Positions 48,101 to 60,100 of a stretch of 64,000 nt of DNA are shown piece after piece. The DNA is from Sclerodactyla briareus. Taxonomy: Eukaryota > Echinodermata > Holothuroidea > Dendrochirotida > Sclerodactylidae. Each line of letters starts with the position of its first letter. The first letter of the stretch is position 1. Below the pieces are notes generated by a model that saw only the letters and a list, made by a program, of their open reading frames with translations, did no database searches and was not told the origin of the DNA. The position numbers and the translations under genes are program-made. The DNA lies in contig JAODTK010005793.1 of the NCBI GenBank assembly GCA_026419785.1, positions 62,001 through 126,000 of the forward strand, in the 5' to 3' direction.

Positions 48101-51100
48101 GATCTAGAAATTCCTTGGAATTTGTATGCTGGACACAGTCAAAGGAATCTATGCAGTCATGCCAGTGCATGTATGTGTGTGGTGTGTATGTATGTGACGC
48201 CCAGCTTGTAAACACGATAACTGACCCCACCTGGATGGATGAAGCTCATACTTGGTATGTGTGTTGAAATGAAGTTGAAATTTTGTGTATAGCTTTTTCA
48301 TGGGGAGTACAAGAACCCTATTGTTTTTGGGTCAGGTCGGAGGTCAATTTTGGTCAAAATAGATTGTGAAAAGTCGATATTTTGGCCAATTTTGGCTTGT
48401 GACACGATAACTCGACCCCACCTGCGATGGATGAAGCTCATACTTGTTATGTGTGTTCCCACGATGAATACATGGAACCCTTCGTTTTGGGGTCAGGTCA
48501 GAGGTCATCTGAGATCAACAGAGGTAAAAGTCTGAGAACCTTGTGAACATGATAAGTCCATAAGGGTTGGTTGATAAGTTGAAATTGGTGCGTAGCGTTC
48601 CTATGGGAAGTGCAGGAACCTTATCATTTTGGTAGAGGTTGGAGTGAAGTTGGTCAAAATAGAAAATTTGCAGGAAAAGGTGATATTCTGGCCAATTTTG
48701 GCTTGTAAACACGGTAACGATACCCACCTGGATGGAAGAAGCTCATACTTGGTATGTGAGTTCCCCTGATGAATACATGAAACCTTTGGGTCAGGTCAGA
48801 GCATCTGAGGTCACCAGAGGTCAAAGTGTGATGAAAACCTTGTATAAACGATAAGTCCAGAATGGTTGTCAATCAGGTAGGAAAATTTGGTGTGTAGCTT
48901 TCGTAAGGGGAGTTCAGGAACCCTATTGTTTTTGGGTCATGTCAGGACGTGATTTTGGTAAAAAATTGAAAATTTGTGATAGCAATATTTGCAAATTTTG
49001 GCTTGTAAATTCAGTATTCAGTATGTAGCTTATTCATCGAGAGAAATGGGATAAATGGGAAACTTGTCAGATGTTTTGTTGCCCATAATGAGCTGGTGCA
49101 ATCTAAAATTGTTCTTGGTCAGGAAGGTTGTTCAGAGAGAGTCAAGGGGGCACTAAGCCTTTGGCTTCTTGGTTCTAATTTTTTTCCATGTAACCTGAGT
49201 GAAAAGGATAAACCTGAGTCAGTTTTGTGGACGTCATGTCAGTTTTGTGAAGTCAGTGTGCAGCAGGCTTGTCAGCCTACTGCTATTTAGCTTTGCATAC
49301 TCAGACTGATCGAATTAATCATCTTAACAACCTGAAGTTTGGAGGATATTAAAAACAAAAAAAAAAGAAATTGCGACTATGACCCAAATCCCTCATCTTT
49401 TTTTCCAGGAATTGTCAAAAAGTCCTCAAAATCGAAGCACCACAAACACCATCACAGCTCCAAACACGGTCACGGACACGGACACACCGCAGCACCGCAG
49501 CCACTCGGTGATGGGCCCCCGACCACTTCAGCTGTTAATGCTACACCCCCTCAGATAGCCCGAAGGGGACCCCGCAGCGATGGGGAACAGAGGAACCAGG
49601 GGAGAGAACTCATCCTCAAAGAAGGAAGGCCATAAGGAGAAACAGTAACTAGGGGAAAAAACAAAATAACAGGCAGCCCATTGTTGGACCAGACAACAAA
49701 ACAGGTGAGCTTGAAACTGTGAACACTTGAATACAGTCAGTGAACTTCTGCCTATTTTTGGTGTCTTATATCTAGTGTATTTGGGAACCCCACCTCTGAG
49801 AATTTCAGCCGATCAAGTGTGAAAGGAGACAATTCTGCATTGTGCAATGTGCCCATTGACGTCACCTTAGTAACCAAGAAGAACCTGTGTAATACAATAT
49901 CAATCCAAACATGAGAGTTTTTACAACCTATTGACAAAAGAACTAACGATGGGATTTGATTGAAAACTTACAAATTCGTTCACGAGATATGAAAAAAATA
50001 ATTTCAATAACCCCATTCATGATTAACTAACAGCCACTTTCTTATAATCGTGTCAAATAGCAGCAATTACTGTGTACAGTAAATGGGGCGACCTTTGCAT
50101 TGTTGCTCTGGTGACGAAAAAGGAACATGCAGAATCGCCAAATTTTGGGTTGTGGTTTTGGCTGTCCTCCTTCTCATCTAGTGTTTCAGTTCAATTTGAT
50201 CTGTTGCATGACCAGTGTGTACTTTAAACCAAGACAGAATAAACCCATTTTTAACTACAACTATTTAATAATAAACATATTTTAATAAAACACAATACGG
50301 AGGTTTGGATTGTCATATTTAAAACAATGCTTGGACAAAAAAATTCCGACAGAAATTTATAACCTCTCATATCAACTGAGGAAGTTGCTATTCTTTCATC
50401 CCTGAATAGACACATTGATTGTTCGGAATCATTCCGTAGAGATGAATGACTGTTTTTGCTAATTCAGTCACAATCCCAAGGTTGCATAATACTAGGGACT
50501 GATGGAATTCAACCCTGTCTTTCCATTCTCCACCACCAATCAACGAGCCCCTCGTCGTACCCACAAACGCACCCGCGGGGGTAAGGTTGCCATACAGCCT
50601 CCTCAAACGTCCCCCGGAACCATCTACACTACAAGGTCACTCTACGGTTTGGGGGGGACACCCCAGCTAGATCTACAGTGATCTCTTCAGGTATGGACCC
50701 AACTAGGAAATAGACATGTACGGCAGGTCAAAATCGCTGACGTGTATAGCCCATGCAGAAAAAACTGCCTTGTGGACCCTAGTTTAGATGGAAGCCAATT
50801 ATATTATATCCATTTGACCTCCAGTGACTTCAACATGCCACCCGTTGGTCAGGTCCAATGTAGGGCCACACCCCCGAGTTTGTTTTTAAATACTCACAGA
50901 GGAGAAAAATTGATGAAATTAACTTCATGTTGGTGGGAACGAACAATAGTCCCATCCACGGAGTTTGTGCAATTGTACAAATTGGAAAAATTCGCGAAAA
51001 AAAAAAAACAAATTTTACCTCTTGTGTCTTGAATCAACTCATGTTATTCGGGACCAACTTTGTCCCCAATATAAAGTTTGTGTGTGTTGATTTGTACTAA

Positions 51101-54100
51101 ATTCTTTATTACGCTCATCAAAAAAACAACACAATTTGACTCGGTGTGGCCCTGAAATCACCATCATGTATTCAAGTGTCGCGGGGATATAATTATTGTG
51201 AAAAACGGAATTGTAAAGATATTGAGGCAGAAATGGAACTAAGGGTAATTGAGGGGCAATTTGGTTCGGTTTCTGAGTTCTCATGATTTGACTGCCTATC
51301 ATTTGATTGACTTCTTGCACCGTCTAATGTACGTCTGATAGAAAGTATCGCCTCCTCGAGCTATTTGGCCCAACATAGCAGACTACAATTCAGGAAAATA
51401 ATTCTTTTGCAAAGAGGATCAGTGATTGAGCAGCTTCCAGAGGTGTGGTGTTTATTAACAGTTTGAGTGTTCCAAGAACAGCCCTCTCTACTAAAAACTG
51501 TGGCTGAAATTCTTAAGGTCCTTGGTTTGCTGTCTCATTTGATATGCTGTGGAATCAGGTTTAGTGGACATCGTATCTTTGAAACCAAAGAGGTGGCATC
51601 GTGCATGATATGATCATTACTAAATAATTGAGATACTAAGTGACTTTCATTATCTCCAGTGACGACAGAAGTCAGGCAGTTTGGTAAAATCACGGAAATA
51701 GACTTGTGCATCCCCACTTTAGATTCGAAACAATGGGTGCTGATGTCAGTTTAATATATTTTGAAGGTTTCAGGACCCCCATGACAAAATCCACCAGTAT
51801 TTTCAAAAATGTGGAAAAGCCTCAGGAAATCGCCTAGGATTATGATAATATGGATCGCATATCATTATGCTAATATGATCTCCATTTTTGTAGGGACTAA
51901 ATGTTCTACATCCATTTGTTAAATCCAACAAAGTTAGGAGAACACCCCTAATTACAGGTCCTCAAACGAGGATGTCCTAAAATAGGTGCAGGAATACTGG
52001 GGCTGGCTCAGCTTTTATGGCCGCAACAGATTTTTGTGAGAAACCAGGCGTCAATGACGTTCAGAAGGGGGGGGGGTACAGTTTTTAGATTTTTGTGTGT
52101 GGATATGTCACTTCTCGCATATGAAATCTGATATCTGGCCTTACCTTTGAGGAGAAGAAAATAATAAAGGGCTAGTGAGGCACATTGGATTTCTCAAAGT
52201 TAGGTATCCTAACTATCCTGATACCCGGGAAAGGGAAATTCAGCTTGGGGCAAACTTTCAGGGCTGGTGGCTTGTCTGAAAAGGCGACACTGCTGGCTTT
52301 GTGCATTATGGCTCGATAACTCAGGAGGGATGCTTCCATCTTCTCAATAATTTGTAATCCTGCTGTTAGTCTTAGTTTAATTCCTCCGTACCATTACATA
52401 CACAGCGGGGGCCCTCCTGTCCAGTATTACAATAACATCCCCGCACCTCTGCCAGTGTCCAGCAAGTACCGCCCTATTCACCAGCCCAAGATGCCCCCCT
52501 ACTCTACCGCCACAGATTGTGAAGCTCACCTCCAAAAACCGCAGCAGCTCAGCCGGGTGAGCGATTCCTTTATTTTCAATTATCCTCATTGAATACAGTT
52601 ATGCCTCAGGCACCCCCTCGTCCCCCAGTCACCCCCCCCCCCATTCAATGTGAGAGGGAGGGGGAATGCCAATATGACCACATCTTGGGTCACCCCACTC
52701 TATTCTGTGAACTAGAGTAGGTCCAGGGGTTCTCAGATGGCTGCCCACAAATAAATGTATCCTCCGTCAAAGAAGGGAGCAATTTAACCGTCCATCTTTA
52801 CCTGGATTTTAAATACTATATGGGTTTCCAGTTTCAATTAAGCAACTGGGATGCCATTTCAGAGATTAGGCGCTGCCAGGGTAAATTTCCTGATACGCTA
52901 AAGGCCCAAGAACAGCTGTGCTTCGCCTATTGATCACATAGGTAAGGGGAGCCCCTGGTCCCGTAGCCACATGGTTTCCCATGGTCTACATGTGACAACA
53001 CACCACAATGACCAAATGCTATAAGTTTGAAGGGCGTGGGTTCCCAAGCAGTGGGGAAGACAATATTTGTGTGGCAACAGACAGTGGTATGGAGGCCTCA
53101 TGAAAGTTTGGGCCAAAAATTTTCTTCTGATAAACCTCGCAATGCCACCCTCCAACCCAATGGTTGCTCCCATGCCATAACTTAGTCATACTACCAGGCT
53201 ACGTACGTTTGGTTAACCAAGAACCCCCCCCCCCCCCCCCCCCCCCCTTTCCTAGTTGACGACACATATGCAGGTAATTTCCTAGGGGGGTTCTAGATGA
53301 CGACTCCCCCCTGGTGGGGATGGTTCAGGTCATATTCAAAACTCCCATCTGATGACATTCATTGTATTTTCTTTGAGGCGGGCAATATTCTTAACCGGGG
53401 AGAAGTTATCGAAGCCACACACTCTGAACTTGTTCCGCATGTTTAGTTTAAACACTGGTGTAAGCTTCAACCTATTCAATTTTGTTGAGTTCGATATCAA
53501 ATGGGCGAAGTATTGCCCTCCATGTTACTCTGTCGACCTATGCAGGCGTCAATTGCAATATTCACCTTACCCTCCTCAAGGCTCGTCGCAGATTCAAGTG
53601 TATGGACGTCGAATCTTGAAGTGTGAAGATGGGTTGGAATGGTGAATCGGTCATAAAAATGTTTTGGATGTGAGTGATCTTCAAGTACGATATTTATCGT
53701 GGTGTCGTACCTTTGACGAGCGCTAATGAAACTGTGGTGAATCTGTGCTGAGCGAAAAACAATAGCGCATCGAATCGTGTCCTTATATCTGCCGGATGTC
53801 ATGTTCCTGGAATCAATTTCAGAAAATACTGCAAACAGTGCGAATGCCATCCGTCTGAGCCAGGCTTCTGCAAATCATATTTCCCGCCCCCAGCCACGCC
53901 TAGGAACAGTGGACTGTGAATTGATACAAAGTGTAGATTAATATCTGCGGCGAGTTCATCTCGTGGAATGGAAAGGACGCCAGAGGTTAATACCCGTTAG
54001 TGGCATTTAAGTTATATAACCCACGTCTCACACAGTATACGTTTCCGTACGCCATTCACTAGGCAAGGGCATTGGGTGTCTTAGGCCGGCCCACGATCTT

Positions 54101-57100
54101 GCAATGTTGATTGCAATACTGTCAACTTATGACAAGAACACCACATAGACAACCGAATCTGATAAACAAACACATTTTTCATTGTAAACCTTATAGCCAG
54201 TCTGAGCAGATCATTGGGCACTCGATTACTCGTCTCTAACTAGATGGATAAGATATACTAAACAATTACAATGGCCGTATAAAGCTAGACAATGAGAACA
54301 ATGAGGAAAACGCCACTAAAATTGGCAAAAAACCTGGATTAAGACGATAAAATGTGATTGCACAAATACAGCTACCTTTGTAAAAATCAGATTATGTAAG
54401 GTGGTAATTGACCGTGCCAAGGAAAAATGCAGCCCGGTGGTGCACGATGAGTATTGGAACGAACATGGTTGAGCCTCTGCTGCGTTTGGATTAGCCTGTC
54501 ACAAAAGCGGATATTAGAGACGTTGGATCCTCGTCTTTCACAAAGCCTAATTTTGTTCCAGAATGCGAGAATGATACCACTTATGAAGGAAAGGCAGATT
54601 TCCTTGATACGCTAAAGGCCAACTACAGTGTGCTTCGGCCTATGAATACTATAGGTAAGGGGAGCCCCTGGTCTTGCCAAATGTTCCCATGGTCTAAATG
54701 TGACAACCCAATGACAAAATGCTAAATTTGAAGTGTGGGTCCAAAGCAGTGGGAATAATATTTTTGTGGGGCAAAAGACAATTGTATGGAGGCCCTCATT
54801 GAAAGGTTGGGGCAAATTTTCTCTGACAACCCCCACCTCCCCTCCTACCCTCCACCCCCCCTCGCCCTCCTTCCCCCCAACCAAGTGGTTTTCTCCAATG
54901 CAATGAAAAGTTTATTAATACTACCTGCTCACCGTTTGGTATTAACCAGACAAACCCCCCCCTTCCTAGTTTGAAGGACACATATGCAGGTCATTTCCTA
55001 AGTCCTCAGAGACTCCCTGATGGCTTCAGGTCACCATCAAACTACCATCTGATGGAACCATCTGGTATTCTTTTGAGGCCGGGCAATATCTCACCAGGGG
55101 ATATCAACGCAAACACTCTGAACTTGTTCCGCCTGTTTAGTCTAAACAATGGTGGAGCCTTACCTATTAAGAGTTGTTGCGGTTTCAATTCAAATGGAAG
55201 AATATTCCTCATGTACTATGTGTACTTTATGCAGGCATCAATTGCAATCTTCACATTGCCCTCCCTCAAGGTCGTCTTCAGATTCAACGTTGTCTGGACG
55301 TCGAATCTTGAAGTGTGTGACGAGGTTGGAATGGTGAATCTGTCCGTACAAAGTGTTGGGATGAGGCATCTCCACGTAGATATTTATCGTGGTGTCGTAC
55401 CTTTGACGAGCGCTCTGACACCTGGGGTGAATCTGGTGCGAGCGAAAAACAATAGCGCATCGAATGTGTGTCTTATATCGCGATGTCAGTTCCTGAATCG
55501 ATTTTCAAAAATACTGCCACAGTGCAGAAGGCCTCCCCGCCTGAGCCGCTTCGCAAATCATTATTCCTGCCCGCAGCCAGCTCAGGGATCAGTGGACTGT
55601 GCATTGATTAAAAGTCGTGCGATAATTATCTGGCGATTTCTATCTTCGTGAAGTACGACAGTGTTTTATACGTTTATCGGGCATTTTCTTTATTAACCCA
55701 GTCCCCCCCCCCCCTTCACCCTCTATAAAAACTCACGTACGCCATCACTTAGGCCAGGCATTGTGTGTTATTCCCGGCCACTATCTTTGCAATTTTGATT
55801 CAACTACTTCAACTTATGACACTAACACCATCATAGACAACCGAATCGATAAACAACCACATTTTTCATTTGTAAACATGTTAAGCAGTCTGAGCATATC
55901 ATTTGTGCACTCGTACCATCTCTAACTATATAGATAATATACGTAACACTACCATGGCATATAACGATAAGACACTGAGACAATAGAGCCATACCACGCA
56001 CATAAATTGGCAAAACCTGGATAAGACGATAAAATGGGTTTGCACACATCAGCTACCTTGTAAAATCTAGATTTTGTAAGGTAATTAGCCGTGCCAAGGA
56101 AAAATGAGCGATGTCAAATTAGTTGGAACAAACAGGTCAAGCCTCCCGCTGCTGCGTTGTATTACCTGTCACAAATCTGGCGATAGCGCGGGTGATCCTC
56201 GTCCTAATTCCACAGAGACCTCGATTGGTTTCCCGACTCGAGAGTGGTACTACTAAGGAAAGGCAGATTGTAAAAGGTTTTGGAATAGTTTCTAAAGTCG
56301 TTCACAATCTTTCCGACAGGCCCATCACCCCACGTGCATGAAATATGAATCTTACGGAACTCAGCAGTGTGTGCGGGGCCACGTGTAATAACTCCCGAAG
56401 CTGTAACTTCATCATGGCCAGCGCAGGGTCTATCTATCTAGTTTGTCTGTCAACACTTTATTCAATTGCTACCCTCTGCAGTGTCTGGTCGATCATTATG
56501 AACTTTGTCACAGTGGTCACTGAGTGAAGAGGCTCTGGGTGGTCATTAAGGTTTAGGTCAAAGGTAATCAAGGGGTCAATTCCCGGTCTTTTTTGCAAAA
56601 AACTGTGGAATGCTTCTCCTCTTACAGTTCAAAATCCGAATGTTCATTGACCTTATCATTATTATCCGGTGACCTATGGTTAATACGGTGGTGTCAAATT
56701 TGAGGTCAAAGTCTTCTGGGAGTCATTGTGGCCATAAGAGTCTGTTTGTTGTCAACCAGGTCGAACGCTTCTCCTCTCCAATTTGAATTGGAATGATCAT
56801 GCATAGTTGGTCATTATTTTATCATTGGCAATTGTACAACTAGTGGTTCGAAGTTGAGCTCAAAAAGGTCATCTAAGGGTTTAATTTTTGACCACGCGAA
56901 AACTGCACGAAGGCTTCTACAGTTCAACTTCATTCAAATAGGATGTTCATGACACTTGGTCCCAGTCAGTTACCAATAGACCATGCTATGAGGTGTTCAG
57001 AATTTGAGGTCAAGGTCATCTAGGGGTTATTTTGGCAAAAAAGACCTTGCAAACGGATCGGTCCGTTATTCACCAGGTGTGGGTGAAGACGCATTTTAAC

Positions 57101-60100
57101 TTTACACATAACTAATAACAAAGGTGTGGGAACCAAAGAACATTCTAGTTTTTTTTTCAACTATTATGATTCAAGAGAGTATGACATGTCAATACAAAAT
57201 CAGTTCTGATGCACTTGCAATGACCAATCAAAACATACATTTACTTGTAATAGCATACTATCAGTTCTGATATATTGTAGGATGAGGGCCTACTGCCATT
57301 GGCACTCTTTGTTTGGTATTTAAAAGGGAACAAGTGGTGAGGTTCCAGTAGTTCTGGCGCTGCAGTGGAAGAATTCAAATTAAAACTGCACTCATGATAT
57401 CTAGAGAGTACAAATGTGTACAACAATCAAACGTGTTCTACTATTAGGATTCTAAGTTCTCCACATGATTTAATGTCATTTGCCTGGCAAGAGGATGAGA
57501 ATGATATAATGTAAGTACCATATGAGAACGGGAGAAAGAGTTTTCCAATTGCTTCAACATTTCCATTGGAAATTGTGCATGAGTTCCATCCCACCCATCC
57601 TGCAGTGATATTTCGTCCAAGCACATGTTCTGGTTCAGTGCATTGCTCTCCACACCCTGGGAGAGCCGCAGGAGATGAAAACAACCTTTATTCCAAAATG
57701 AGATGTATGCTATGACACGCTCCTAGGGGCACCTCACCGGTGTCATCATAACAGCACCATGACAAGCCCACTGGACATGAAGCACCAGTCATGATTATGA
57801 ATTCATAATGTATGAGTACTATGGTATCATGTATATTAATGCTAGTACCCACTGTAGGTCATGTCGAGTTCAAACATTAATAAATATAATATATAAGAGA
57901 CCAAACAATATGGCTGTCCTACTGGGCCTTGTGTATTAGTAGTAGTAGACAGAGGACTGGATTGCCCTGCGCTGTTGGCCCACTGGTTATAAGTGGGTGG
58001 GGGGGGGGGACCTGGCATGGTCATCCTCAGAGAGGAAGGTGGCACACTGTCCAGCCACCCTTCTTTCATCATTTGACCTTTCCTGCTGGAATTTGGCAAG
58101 GAATCACAAGGCCTGGGTCAAATAGCACTAAACTTCAACACCTAGCTTGTTTCAGGCTAAAACGATAAATTCTCAACTTTCATAGCTGCCTGCATTAGAG
58201 AAGAATCAACTCTGAAGTGTGCCTCTCGATGGAGAACATTTCGGGCATTATAATTCCATGAGTGCAATTTTCAATTTTCCTTAGAGGTGTGAAATCTTGG
58301 CCTAACACTGTTCTATAGATTGGTGAATCTTCGACTTTGAATTATGTCCACTGGTGAACGCGTGAACTGACAAAATTAAACAGTTGGTGAATCTTTGTCT
58401 AATGGTTTCCAACTTGGTGGTGAATCTCTACTATTGTTTCAGCGAAAAAGTGAATAACAGTGACCGCTTGAGGATGGTAAGGTGCAGATTGCGTTTGACG
58501 CCTTCATTAGTTCTGAGTTTTATATATATGTTTCTGTCACTCACATCATGCAAAGGCCGGTGGCCCTGCAAGGGCAACGTCATTGTCGTCCAAAAATCAT
58601 CAGCCGCTATCAAGTCACAGCCAGTTTCGGGTCGCGCCTGATACTGATGGTGAGTTTCACCTTGTGGGTTATCATATACAAAGCGATGTACCGTATGAGA
58701 AAAAGAATTTTGTAATCACCCTTGTGTGATCAGTGCAATTGGGGTTGTGTGTGAGCGATAATTTTTTATTCCTCGATGAGTCCAGAATATATGCAGTCAT
58801 GACAGTGTGTGTGTGTGTGTGTGTGACGCCTATCCTTGTTAAACCACATAACTTCAAACTCCGCTTGGGTGGTAATTTAATATTTTGTATGTGGGTTCCC
58901 TATAATTAGTACATGATCTCTAGTGTTTTGGTGTCAGGTCAAGGTCATCTGAGTTCAAAGGGAGTCAGAGTTTGACAATCTTGTTAACACGATAATTCCA
59001 GAATTCTTGGTCCTATCGATCCGGTTGAATTTCAGTATGCAGCTCTCTTAGGGGACGGGAACAGACCCACAACCCTTTGTTTATCTGTGTGAACGGAGGT
59101 CGGATTGGGAAAAATTGGAACTTGTAAAACTTGATCAATTTGGCCAATTTTAGCTCATTACTGATAACTCGACCACCACTTATATGGATCAAGCTCATAC
59201 TTGGTATATGGGTTCCCAGAATGAGTACATGATCCCTATTGTTTTGGGGTCAGTCCAAAGGTCATTACGGTCACAAGAGGTCAAAGTCTGAAGAATCTTG
59301 TTAACACCATAATTCCAGAATGTCTAGTCTGATCAGGTTGAAACTCAGTATGGCATGCTTCCTTATGAGGAGTACAAGGAACCTATTGTTTATTCTGGTT
59401 ATTCGGGGTCGAGATTTAAAAAAAAAAAGGAAATTGGGAAAATTGATAATTTGGGCCAAGTGTGTGAGCTCTTAACAGGGTGATAACGGTCTACCCCACT
59501 CAATGGATCAAGCTGTCTCATACTTGGTAGATGGGTTCCCCATAATGATACATGATCCCTATTGTTTTGGGTCGGTCAAAGGTCATCTGAGGTCAAGAAG
59601 AGGTCAAGTCTGGAAGAAATCTTGTTTAAACAACGATAAGTCCAAATGACTTGTCCGAATCCAGGTTGAATACTCTCCATATGCCGCTTCCTTATGAGGA
59701 GTATCGGAACCCTATGGTTTATTGTGTATTCGGGGTCAGATTTCAAAAAAAAAGGAAATTGTGACAAATTGATATTTTTGGCCAATTTTACCTGATGTCG
59801 TTGTCTGACACGAAGACTCTGCGCGGTGGCCACGGGGGGTTGGATGGATCAAGTTCATACTTGGTATGGGTTCCCCCTGTGAGTACATGATCCCTATCGG
59901 TTTGGGGTCAGGTTCCGAGGTCCAAAAGTGTTAACCTTGTTAACCAGAATGGTTGGTCCGGTTGGGTCTGACTAGGTTGAAATTTTGGTGTGTAGCTTTC
60001 TCATGGGGGAGTAAGGGAACCCTAATGTGTTTTTTGGTTTAGGTTAGGGTTGCTGTGAATTTAAAAAAATTTGAAAACCTGGTGAATATTGATTATTTTG

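Noticed and set aside
54971-55651. 226-codon plus-strand frame, the longest in the window
   Set aside because: It overlaps the duplicated minus-strand exon-like block and is not open in the sister copy at 53.4-53.9 kb, whereas the minus-strand translation and its splice borders are shared.
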